A stretch of 64,000 bases of DNA from NCBI RefSeq assembly GCF_001012815.1, contig NZ_JYJP01000073.1, positions 18,570 to 82,569 of the forward strand. The letters run 5' to 3'. Shown here piece after piece: positions 56,658-64,000 of this stretch. This stretch comes from Vibrio mexicanus (GTDB lineage Bacteria > Pseudomonadota > Gammaproteobacteria > Enterobacterales > Vibrionaceae). The notes below the pieces were generated by a model, which was not told where the DNA came from, made no database searches, and worked only from the letters and a program-made list of their open reading frames with translations. How positions within the stretch are numbered: position 1 is the stretch's first letter; each line of letters starts with the position of its first letter. The position numbers were made by a program, and so were the translations under genes.

Positions 56658-57791
56658 GTGGCAGAAAACCAATCCAGTCAGGACAAAAGCGAGAAACCCA
56701 GTCATCAAAAACTGAAAAAGGCCAAACAAGAAGGCCAAGCTGCGCGCTCCAAAGAGTTTGTTGTGGGCGTACTGTTTATTGCTATCGCATTGTTTCTTTG
56801 GGCTTACGGGCACTTTCTCGGTGAACAAGCGGTCAAGCTGTTCAACATTAACTTTCAGCTTTCTCACGCCGAGCTGCGTGAGCCAGACGTCATGACGCGC
56901 AAACTGGCCGAAAGTGTCAGGCTACTAAGTGGGCTATTTGTTCCAATGGCGATCGTTCTGATTCTGGTGACGATTTTCAGCTCTTTAATACCCGGTGGCT
57001 GGGTGATGTCACTTAAGTTAATTAAGCCAAAGCTAAGCAAAATCAGCCCTATAGAAGGCTTAAAGCGACTGTTCTCTCTTAAGTCATTGGTCGAATTGGT
57101 CAAGTCGATACTTAAGGTGGTTCTGATTGGTGGCGTACTCTACTGGCTACTGAGCAGCAACCTACTCAATCTAATTGCTGCCCAACGAGCACCACTAGAG
57201 CAAGGGGTAAGCGTTACCCTGAGTCACATCATTAAAGCGCTGATCTGCTTTGGATTTGTCGTGCTATTGATTGGTCTTATCGATATGCCGTATCAGCTTT
57301 GGAATCACACCAAGCAGCTCAAAATGACCAAACAAGAGGTGAAAGAGGAGCACAAAAACACCGAAGGTCGACCAGAGATAAAGCAGAAAATTAAGCAGCT
57401 TCAGCAACAGATGTCACGCAGACGTATTGATAATGCCGTACCCACGGCCGATGTGGTGATCACCAACCCAACTCACTATGCAGTAGCAATTAAGTATGAC
57501 TTGTCTCAAGCAGGTGCCCCGTTTGTGGTGGCTAAAGGTGAAGATGAAATGGCATTGCGAATTCAAACTATCGCACGCCAAAATGACATTGAAATTCTTA
57601 ACCTACCTCCATTGACGCGAGCCGTATTCTTTAATACTCGCGTCGATCAAGAAGTGCCAGGTCCGCTCTTCGTTGCCATCGCTCATGTTCTCACTTACGT
57701 CATGCAGCTCAAAGAATACAGAAGGGACCGCCGAGTGAAGCCGACTCCATTGCCACCACTGGTGATCCCACAGGCGCTTCGTCATGACTAA
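56658..57791 (+). CDS. flhB: Flagellar export switch protein FlhB
   Basis: FlhB controls the switch from rod/hook to filament export by autocleavage. The 377-aa protein begins at GTG after GGAGGAAGC. The cytoplasmic N terminus (SEKPSHQKLKKAKQEGQAAR) is followed by four membrane helices, the linker MTKQEVKEEHKNTEGRPEIK and the cleavage motif NPTHYAVAIKYD near residue 270, so the Asn-Pro site is intact. The C-terminal domain has PFVVAKGEDEMALRIQ and LTRAVFFNTRVDQEVPGPLF. flhA follows after 62 bases. Confidence 0.97.
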   Translation: MAENQSSQDKSEKPSHQKLKKAKQEGQAARSKEFVVGVLFIAIALFLWAYGHFLGEQAVKLFNINFQLSHAELREPDVMTRKLAESVRLLSGLFVPMAIVLILVTIFSSLIPGGWVMSLKLIKPKLSKISPIEGLKRLFSLKSLVELVKSILKVVLIGGVLYWLLSSNLLNLIAAQRAPLEQGVSVTLSHIIKALICFGFVVLLIGLIDMPYQLWNHTKQLKMTKQEVKEEHKNTEGRPEIKQKIKQLQQQMSRRRIDNAVPTADVVITNPTHYAVAIKYDLSQAGAPFVVAKGEDEMALRIQTIARQNDIEILNLPPLTRAVFFNTRVDQEVPGPLFVAIAHVLTYVMQLKEYRRDRRVKPTPLPPLVIPQALRHD

Positions 57792-57853
57792 GTCCAAATT
57801 GTCCGTTATTCACACTCAGATTTTCTACATCGCTAAAGCGAGTTAATGCCATT

Positions 57854-59945
57854 ATGAAAGAAAAATTGAATCTACTTTTCCCCGCGATAAAAAATAGCTA
57901 CTTTGGCATCCCTATCCTGTTGCTAACCGTGTTAGCGATGGTGATTTTGCCACTGCCACCTGTATTGCTTGATGCCCTGTTCATCTTCAACATTGTGCTG
58001 TCGGTGATCGTTCTATTGGTTGCGGTATCAAGTAAACGCCCACTCGAGTTCAGTGTTTTCCCAACGATTCTTTTGATCGCAACTTTAATGCGCCTAACCT
58101 TGAACGTTGCATCGACTCGTATCGTTTTACTCGAAGGCCACCAAGGGGGCGATGCCGCAGGTAAGGTGATTCAAGCCTTTGGTAATGTGGTGATTGGCGG
58201 CAACTACTTCGTTGGTATTGTGGTGTTCATCATCTTGATGATCATCAACTTCGTGGTGATCACCAAAGGTGGTGAGCGCATCTCAGAAGTCTCTGCACGC
58301 TTTACCCTAGATTCGTTACCAGGTAAGCAGATGGCGATCGATGCCGACCTCAATGCGGGCATCATCGACCAAAACCAAGCCAAAGAACGCCGCAAAGAAA
58401 TTGCGCGCGAAGCGGACTTTTATGGCTCTATGGATGGTGCGTCTAAGTTCGTGCGTGGTGACGCCATTGCCGCCATGCTTATCCTCATCATCAACATCCT
58501 TGGTGGTGTTACCATTGGTATGGTTCAGCACGACCTAGGTGCTGCCGAAGCCTTCCAACGCTTTGCTCTGCTAACCATTGGTGATGGTCTGGTCGCTCAA
58601 ATCCCATCACTGCTATTGGCTGTTGCTGCTGCGATCATTGTTACGCGCGTTAGTGATTCTGGTGAGTTGTCTGATGACGTACAGAAACAGATGCTTGCAT
58701 CACCTGTTACTCTGGCAACCGCCTCAGGCATCATGCTGATCATCGGTATCGTACCGGGCATGCCTCACTTAGCATTCTTTAGCTTCGCTGCTATTTTGGC
58801 TTATGCAGCTTGGCATCAAGGACGCAAACAACACAATCCAGAACCGCTAGAACAAGCAGAAGCGATTGCTGAAGCCGTGGCACAAGATGACACACCCACA
58901 CTGAGTTGGAGCGATGTACCTCATGTTCATCCACTCTCGTTAGAACTCGGCTATCGTCTTGTCAATTTGGTAGACAAAAACCAAGGTGAGCCTTTAGCAC
59001 TTCGCGTTCGGGGGTGAGAAAAACCATCACAGAACAAGCCGGTTTCTTGATTCCAGAAATCGCCATTCGTGACAATCTCAAACTTAAACCCACTCAATAC
59101 ACCATCTCTTTATATGGCGAAGTGATGGCGAAAGGCGAAATCGACCCAGAACGTTTAATGGCATTAGCGGTGGGCGAAGTGTATGGCCAGCTTGATGGTG
59201 TATTAGCCAAAGATCCAGCTTATCAAATGGATGCAGTTTGGATTGAACCCAACAACAAACCGCAAGCCCTCAACTTGGGCTACTCAGTGTAGATGGCGCG
59301 ACAGTGGTTGCTACTCACTTAAGTAAAGTTATTAAAGAAAATACCTCTGAACTGTTTAGCCATGATGATGTCGAACGCGTAATGGAAAGATTGGCCCAGC
59401 ACTCACCAAAGCTAGCGGAAAGCCTGTCTACTCAGCTTACCCATCAGCAGCAAATGCGAGTGTATCGCCAGTTGTTGGTTGACCAAGTACCAATCAAGGA
59501 CACCTTAAACATCGCTTCCATCATGTTGGAAAGCAGTGAAATCACCAAAGACGCGATCTTAATTGCATCCGATATTCGCTGCGGATTAAAACGCACCCTG
59601 ACTAATGGCCTGATTGGCTCTAGTAATGACTTCAACATCTTCACGTTAAGCGACGGCTTAGAGAAGATGCTAATGACTGCACTCAATAAGGCGCAACAAG
59701 CAGGCTCTGTAGCACTAGACAGCTTTCCAGTCGAACCCAATCTGCTGGCTCAGCTGCAGCAAAACATGCCCAATATTCGAGAGCAACTTAAGCAAAATGG
59801 CTTCAAACCGGTTTTATTGGTCGCCCCACAGTTAAGGCCTCTATTGGCTCGCTACGCGAGGACCTTTGCCAAAGGACTCATTGTGCTCTCGTATAATGAA
59901 ATTCCAGAAGATAAGAATATTAATGTCCTCGGCCATTTAGGCTAG
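57854..59945 (+). CDS. flhA: Flagellar export gate protein FlhA (frame breaks near 59012 and 59289)
   Basis: FlhA is the large export-gate subunit and substrate-chaperone docking platform. After repair it is about 697 aa, as expected. The N-terminal part has eight helices and conserved blocks LPLPPVLLDALFIFNIVLSV, EFSVFPTILLIATLMRLTLN, VVITKGGERISEVSARFTLD, the FHIPEP-type loop SLPGKQMAIDADLNAGIIDQ, and DFYGSMDGASKFVRGDAIA. The frame breaks at LRVRG (GGGGG missing one G) and at NLGYSV (GTGGTA missing one G); repair joins LRVRGVRKTITEQAG and NLGYSVVDGATVVATHL. A terminator follows. Confidence 0.95.
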
Positions 59946-59956
59946 CGATTTACCTA

Positions 59957-59984
59957 AAAGCACGGAACCTACCGTGCTTTTTTT
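59957..59984 (+). terminator. Rho-independent terminator after flhA
   Basis: AAAGCACGG and CCGTGCTTT form a 9-bp stem with a six-base loop followed by T residues, 12 bases after the flhA stop. It closes the lateral flagellar block. The following 237 bases up to the response regulator hold no gene. Confidence 0.9.
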
Positions 59985-60221
59985 ATCTGCGATAAATACA
60001 GCCTCTGCCAACATTAACAATGTTTAATCTTTCCTAAAGGTTCTACCAACCCTTGGTATTCCAAAATAGAAGCGATAAAAATAACAACAGTATCCACATG
60101 ATTGTACGATTAAGTTCCCCCTATAATCGTCTTGGCTCGCATTAGTCACGCGAGCCTGCCTTTTCTCAATTTTTTACCCCTCTTTTTGGTTACACTACGA
60201 TAGTTCTTTTTGGAGGTAGCC

Positions 60222-60896
60222 GTGAAAATACTCGTAATCGAAGATGACACTACAACTCGCGATTTTGTTGCCAAAGGCTTGCAAGAGCATGGCTACAATG
60301 TTGATCAAGCTGAAGATGGCAAAAAAGGGCTAATGATGGCGCTAAGCAGTGAATATCAGCTCATCATCCTCGACCGAATGCTGCCTTATCTTGATGGTAT
60401 GAAAGTCTTGTCGGCCATTAGAGCGACCGAAACTGATGTGCCTGTGCTGATATTGAGCGCGATGGACTCCGTTGAAGACCGTGTTGATGGCTTAAAAGCG
60501 GGCGGCGACGATTATCTGATCAAACCTTTTGCACTCGCAGAACTGCTTGCACGAGTAGACATTATTATTCGAAGAAGCAGTCGAAAAGCCACTTCGCAGG
60601 CGCAGCTAGAGTACGATTGTTTAAGTGTCGATCTAAAAGCGCATAAAGTGATGTGCAATGGACAAGAGCTGTTACTGCAACCCAAAGAATTTCAATTAAT
60701 ACAGTACTTCATCGAACACAGTGAGCAGGTGGTTTCTCGCATGCGGTTGTTCGAAAGTATCTGGAGCTATCACTTTGACCCCAAAACCAATGTCATCGAC
60801 GTCCACATTGCAAATCTGCGTCGTAAACTTGAAGACGCTGGCTGCTGCGAACTTCTGCATACAGTAAGAGGCGCAGGTTATGTCCTTCGTCGATAA
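60222..60896 (+). CDS. OmpR-family response regulator
   Basis: This 224-aa regulator has an N-terminal receiver (about 1-115) with acidic EDD near residues 6-8, phospho-Asp in LIILDRMLPYLDGMK and Lys in YLIKPFALAEL, and a C-terminal OmpR winged helix (LLLQPKEFQLIQYFIEHSEQ, NVIDVHIANLRRKLEDAG, TVRGAGYVLR). I chose the GTG at 60222 because TTTGGAGG lies 5 bases upstream; an in-frame TTG at 60210 lies within that site. It overlaps the kinase gene by 17 bases. The target genes are unknown. Confidence 0.93.
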   Translation: MKILVIEDDTTTRDFVAKGLQEHGYNVDQAEDGKKGLMMALSSEYQLIILDRMLPYLDGMKVLSAIRATETDVPVLILSAMDSVEDRVDGLKAGGDDYLIKPFALAELLARVDIIIRRSSRKATSQAQLEYDCLSVDLKAHKVMCNGQELLLQPKEFQLIQYFIEHSEQVVSRMRLFESIWSYHFDPKTNVIDVHIANLRRKLEDAGCCELLHTVRGAGYVLRR

Positions 60897-62190
60897 CTAC
60901 GTTCTAACCCGCTCTTCTGTATTTCGCATCTTAGTTGGGCTTTTCTTACTGGTTTCCGTGGCCAATATTGCCGCTATCCATCAAATCTATAATTATTCTG
61001 AACAATTTCATCGTCAGCAGCTTACTCGGCAGCTCAATGATGAAATCCTAGAATTCGGATATGCTGCACTGCAAAGTCATGAAGATATCCAAAGGCTGTT
61101 AGAAACTAAACAGTCCACATCAGCGCCTTTTATTTATCGAGTGGTTGAAAACCCCGCCCCAACGAACAATCTACAAGTCTATCCCGTCAGTGGGTTGCCG
61201 ATTGGCACAGCTCGTGTAAATCTAAGTGAAAACTACCACCTAGAAGTTGGGTTTGATAAGCAAATACTCGAAGAACATCGCCAACAGCTCATTCCAATAG
61301 TATTTTCTGGCATCATTCTGCCTGTCGCTATTATGCTTATCGCGGCACTGCTTTTCACTGTGCTGATTCTGAAACGGCTAGAGAAAGTAAACAAAGCGAT
61401 GAACCGCGTGCTGTGCGGAGAGCGTGATGTTCGCTTAGAGGTTTCCCGACGTGATGATGAGTTTGATATTCTGGCTATCCACCTTAACTACATGATCACT
61501 CAAATTCGCCAGAACGAATCGACATTGAAGTCACTGACTACGGGTCTTGCGCATGACATGCGAACCCCCATCGCGCGCTTAAAGCTAAGACTTGAAGACA
61601 TTCTGTCGCAAACCGATCTCAACTCACATCAATATGACCAGTTTTCCGCCTGTCATGAAGAACTCGAATTACTCCTATCTCTATTCAACAGTATGTTGGA
61701 GATAGCTCGGCTCAATAGTGGTCAACTTTCGATTGAAACCGAGAGTGTGGATCTCGGACAAGTCGCCAAAGATGCGCTGGAGTTTATCAGCCCAATTGCA
61801 GAGCAAAAGCAGCAACGACTGGTGTTTCGTCAAGACCAACCTTGTATTGTCACTGGTGATCGGTCTCTACTCTTTCGGGCACTATTTAATCTGATCGAAA
61901 ATGCAGTGAAGTACACACCAGAGAAAGGCGAGGTTAACGTTGTGATCGACCATTTTGGCGCCGTCGTTGCAGACAATGGAGTAGGGATCACCGATCAAGA
62001 TAAACTGCTTGTCTGCAACCCTATGTACCGTGCAGACGAAAGTCGAACTGAAATCGGTAATGGACTTGGGCTATCTCTTGTTGACGCTGTGGTGACTCAA
62101 CATAACGCACAACTGGTGTTTCGAGATAATCACCCCGGTCTCAGAGCTCGTATCTATTTCAAACCGACAAACAAAAAAGGCCAAACCTAA
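60880..62190 (+). CDS. Sensor histidine kinase (HAMP, HisKA, HATPase)
   Basis: The cognate kinase of the upstream regulator (436 aa). Helix 1 lies at about residues 14-34 (VFRILVGLFLLVSVANIAAI), a periplasmic sensor of about 105 residues follows, and helix 2 is near 145-165 (GIILPVAIMLIAALLFTVLI). A HAMP segment leads to the H-box LTTGLAHDMRTPIARLKLRL, N-box ALFNLIENAVKYTPEKG, and G-boxes VVADNGVGIT and GNGLGLSLVDAVV. All catalytic motifs are intact. The input signal is unknown. A bidirectional hairpin follows. Confidence 0.92.
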   Translation: MSFVDNYVLTRSSVFRILVGLFLLVSVANIAAIHQIYNYSEQFHRQQLTRQLNDEILEFGYAALQSHEDIQRLLETKQSTSAPFIYRVVENPAPTNNLQVYPVSGLPIGTARVNLSENYHLEVGFDKQILEEHRQQLIPIVFSGIILPVAIMLIAALLFTVLILKRLEKVNKAMNRVLCGERDVRLEVSRRDDEFDILAIHLNYMITQIRQNESTLKSLTTGLAHDMRTPIARLKLRLEDILSQTDLNSHQYDQFSACHEELELLLSLFNSMLEIARLNSGQLSIETESVDLGQVAKDALEFISPIAEQKQQRLVFRQDQPCIVTGDRSLLFRALFNLIENAVKYTPEKGEVNVVIDHFGAVVADNGVGITDQDKLLVCNPMYRADESRTEIGNGLGLSLVDAVVTQHNAQLVFRDNHPGLRARIYFKPTNKKGQT

Positions 62191-62205
62191 CGGTTTGGCC
62201 TTTCA
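62174..62205. terminator. Bidirectional terminator between the histidine kinase and PTS genes
   Basis: AAAGGCCAAACC and GGTTTGGCCTTT form a 12-bp stem around TAAC. It overlaps the kinase stop codon and serves the convergent PTS gene 16 bases beyond. Confidence 0.88.
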
Positions 62206-62220
62206 TTCTTGTTCAAAAGA

Positions 62221-63699
62221 TTAACTCTGTACGGTGACCTGAGAAAGATCTTGAGAAGCTGGAATATTCTTCATCGCATGCGCGATAGATTCCGCTTCAG
62301 TACCAATAATCACCTGAAGGTTGTTCTCACCCATCTTAACCACACCCATGGCACCGATAGCTTTCAACGTTGCCTCATCAGCAAGGTTGACGTCTTTCAT
62401 CGTCAAACGTAGACGAGTGATGCATGAATCAATAGAAGTCAGGTTAGCATGACCACCCAATGCTTTCAGGTATTGCGCTGCGACTTCATCCGTTGAACCT
62501 TGTGCTATCTCTTCTGAATCTACATCTTCACGACCTGGTGTTTTCAGATCGAATTTAATGATAGCGAATCGGAATACCGCGTAGTAAATCGCAGCAAAAC
62601 AAAGCCCTTGGAGAATTAGCATGTAAGGTTTCATGGCTAAAGGAAGGTTGAACGACAATACGAAGTCAATCAAACCACCACTGAAGGTAAAGCCCGCAAT
62701 CCACTGCATGCTCGCCGCAATGTAAAGTGATGCCGCAGTTAGAAGCGCGTGAATAACGTAAAGAACCGGCGCGACAAACATGAAGGCAAACTCAATAGGC
62801 TCGGTAACACCCGTTAGAATCGCGGTAAATGCCGATGCACCTAAAATACCGCCCACTTTTTTCTTGTTCTCTGGTTTCGCACAGTGATACATCGCTAAAC
62901 AAGCCGCTGGCAAACCGTAGCCCATTACTGGGAAGAAACCACCTTGGTAGATACCTGTTACGCCAAGTTCACCAGTGCCAGACCAGAATTTCGAAATATC
63001 GCTGATACCCACTAGGTCAAAAATGAATACTTGGTTCAGAGCATGGTGCAAACCAACAGGAATCAGTAGACGGTTAAAGAAACCATACAGACCCGCACCT
63101 GTTGCGCCCATCTCAGAAATTGAGATACCAAAGTTCACCAGTGCGCCATAAACCGCTGGCCACACATAAACCATGATTAAACTAATGAAGATCGCCGAAA
63201 GTGAAGTAACAATAGGAATGAATCGTCGACCACCAAAGAACCCGAGCACTGCAGGAAGCTTTATATCGTAGAAGCGATTATATAGCGTTGCCGCAACAAT
63301 ACCCATCATGATGCCTGTAAAGGCACTCACCGCGGCTTTAGATGCAATTAGTTCAGAGCTACTCATCTGATCGACAGGAACCCCCGTGATCTGAGAGATA
63401 ACCGCAATATTACCGACTATCATTTCAATGATAAGTAAGCCTAACAGGCCGGAAAGCGCCGCAGCACCATTGTTGTCTTTCGCTAATCCGTAGGCAACAC
63501 CGACGGCGAATAGCCATGCCTGATTGTCCATGATGCCTTTACCACCATAGACAAGTATTGTTGCTAACGTGCTGTTTGCGCCCCAACCTGCTGGATCGAT
63601 GGCATAGCCTAAACCAAGCATTAAGCCACCGGCTGGCAGTACGGCAATTGGCACCATCAGCGCCTTACCGACTTTTTGTAGATACCCTAATATGTTCAC
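62221..63699 (-). CDS. PTS EIICB permease, N-acetylglucosamine/glucose type
   Basis: This 492-aa permease couples sugar uptake to phosphorylation. The N-terminal EIIC domain (about residues 1-375) is polytopic and begins MNILGYLQKVGKALMVPIAV; it contains IPVGLHHALNQVFIFDLVGI, GGFFPVMGYGLPAACLAMYH and the EIIC signature ILTGVTEPIEFAFMF. The C-terminal EIIB domain (about 405-480) has the phosphorylation Cys in IDSCITRLRLTMKD. No EIIA domain is present, so it needs a separate EIIA. Sequence is closest to the NagE group, but GlcNAc specificity is not proven. AAGGTG precedes the ATG. Confidence 0.88.
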   Translation of the reverse strand: MNILGYLQKVGKALMVPIAVLPAGGLMLGLGYAIDPAGWGANSTLATILVYGGKGIMDNQAWLFAVGVAYGLAKDNNGAAALSGLLGLLIIEMIVGNIAVISQITGVPVDQMSSSELIASKAAVSAFTGIMMGIVAATLYNRFYDIKLPAVLGFFGGRRFIPIVTSLSAIFISLIMVYVWPAVYGALVNFGISISEMGATGAGLYGFFNRLLIPVGLHHALNQVFIFDLVGISDISKFWSGTGELGVTGIYQGGFFPVMGYGLPAACLAMYHCAKPENKKKVGGILGASAFTAILTGVTEPIEFAFMFVAPVLYVIHALLTAASLYIAASMQWIAGFTFSGGLIDFVLSFNLPLAMKPYMLILQGLCFAAIYYAVFRFAIIKFDLKTPGREDVDSEEIAQGSTDEVAAQYLKALGGHANLTSIDSCITRLRLTMKDVNLADEATLKAIGAMGVVKMGENNLQVIIGTEAESIAHAMKNIPASQDLSQVTVQS

Positions 63700-63791
63700 C
63701 TTGTGTCCCCTATATAGTTATAAATATATTCGAGGCAAGGTTACTAAAGTCGGGATTAAGAGGTCGTTTTGCTTAGATTAAGATTTATTAA

Positions 63792-63813
63792 TGTAGAAAA
63801 GGTATTTTCTACA
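63792..63813. promoter_or_regulatory. Perfect 9-bp-arm palindrome upstream of the PTS gene
   Basis: TGTAGAAAA and TTTTCTACA flank GGTA, 93 bases upstream of the PTS start and just inside the tRNA terminator. The symmetric arms and promoter-proximal position suggest an operator; the regulator is unknown. It lacks a T-tract, so it is not a terminator. Confidence 0.5.
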
Positions 63814-63817
63814 GACG

Positions 63818-63850
63818 AAAAAAAACCGCTAATTTCTTAGCGGTTTTTTT
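63818..63850. terminator. Hairpin terminator downstream of tRNA-Ser
   Basis: ACCGCTAA and TTAGCGGT form an 8-bp stem around TTTC, flanked by A7 and T7 runs; on the minus strand it lies 5 bases after the tRNA 3' end. Confidence 0.88.
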
Positions 63851-63854
63851 AATG

Positions 63855-63945
63855 TGGCGGAGAGATAGGGATTTGAACCCTAGATACGCTATTAACGTAT
63901 GCCGGTTTTCAAGACCGGTGCTTTCAACCACTCAGCCATCTCTCC
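63855..63945 (-). tRNA. tRNA-Ser (anticodon UGA)
   Basis: A 91-nt class II tRNA on the minus strand. The acceptor arms GGAGAGAT and ATCTCTCC pair, and CCA is encoded at the 3' end. The D arm begins GGCTGAGTGG, the anticodon stem CCGGT/ACCGG carries the loop CTTGAAA (anticodon TGA), a long variable arm (CATACGTTAATAGCGTAT) follows, and the T arm is TAGGGTTCAAATCCCTA. The long variable arm and the anticodon give serine. Confidence 0.97.
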
Positions 63946-64000
63946 ACAATATGTAATCGCTCCAAAGTCTTACGTTATCTGCTTTAGTTCGACGTTGTTC

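Noticed and set aside
1..64000. CRISPR array, prophage, integron or complete insertion sequence
   Set aside because: No regularly spaced repeats, transposase, integrase or phage genes were seen; the only mobile-like item is the MITE-like repeat at 16126-16388.

Overview
The window is chromosomal DNA from a Vibrio, very probably the large chromosome. The housekeeping content and order point there: gspC/gspD, hslR-hslO, pckA, typA/glnA, glnL-glnG (ntrB-ntrC), a GGDEF-EAL protein and add. The species cannot be named from sequence alone. The window appears to hold a complete lateral (swarming) flagellar system in one uninterrupted block.

Layout. 1-2.9 kb: start of the type II secretion operon (gspC and most of gspD, minus strand). 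3.1-8.4 kb: hslR, hslO, pckA and an AsmA-like gene (plus). 8.4-10.9 kb: minus-strand yihY-dtd-GNAT/hotdog group. 10.9-12.1 kb: a DUF2959 lipoprotein and a small P-loop ATPase. 12.3-14.1 kb: typA (minus). 14.6-19.6 kb: glnA, a DUF4124 gene and ntrBC, with NtrC-type palindromes and a sigma-54 promoter; a MITE-like inverted-repeat element lies between glnA and the DUF4124 gene. 19.8-24.4 kb: a GGDEF-EAL protein, add and a solute-binding protein. 24.4-59.9 kb: the lateral flagellar locus. 60.2-63.9 kb: an OmpR-type two-component pair, a GlcNAc/glucose-type PTS EIICB gene and tRNA-Ser(UGA).

The flagellar locus has five transcription blocks: (a) fliD-fliS-fliT-fliK-fliL-fliA-lafT-lafU (minus); (b) lafA (minus); (c) flgBCDEFGHIJKL-lafW-lafZ (minus), divergent from flgA-flgM-flgN (plus); (d) motY-lafK-fliEFGHIJ (minus); (e) fliMNPQR-flhB-flhA (plus), divergent from (d). 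Together these encode the export gate (FlhA, FlhB, FliP, FliQ, FliR), the export ATPase complex, MS and C rings, rod, L and P rings, hook, cap, one flagellin, a MotAB-type proton-driven motor with MotY, the sigma-54 activator LafK, the flagellar sigma factor and FlgM. No chemotaxis genes, flhF/flhG or fliO occur in the block, as expected for a lateral rather than polar system. Two sigma-54-like promoters, upstream of fliD and of flgB, are each preceded by the same composite GGAAG/CGGAA element, a candidate LafK enhancer.

A strong technical signal runs through the window. Fifteen genes contain a total of 20 single-base frame breaks (18 losses and 2 gains), mostly at doublets or short homopolymers. 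Each is repaired by one base and restores a conserved protein, in typA and flhA as well as in accessory genes. I treat these as probable sequencing or assembly errors and annotate the genes as single CDSs across the breaks.
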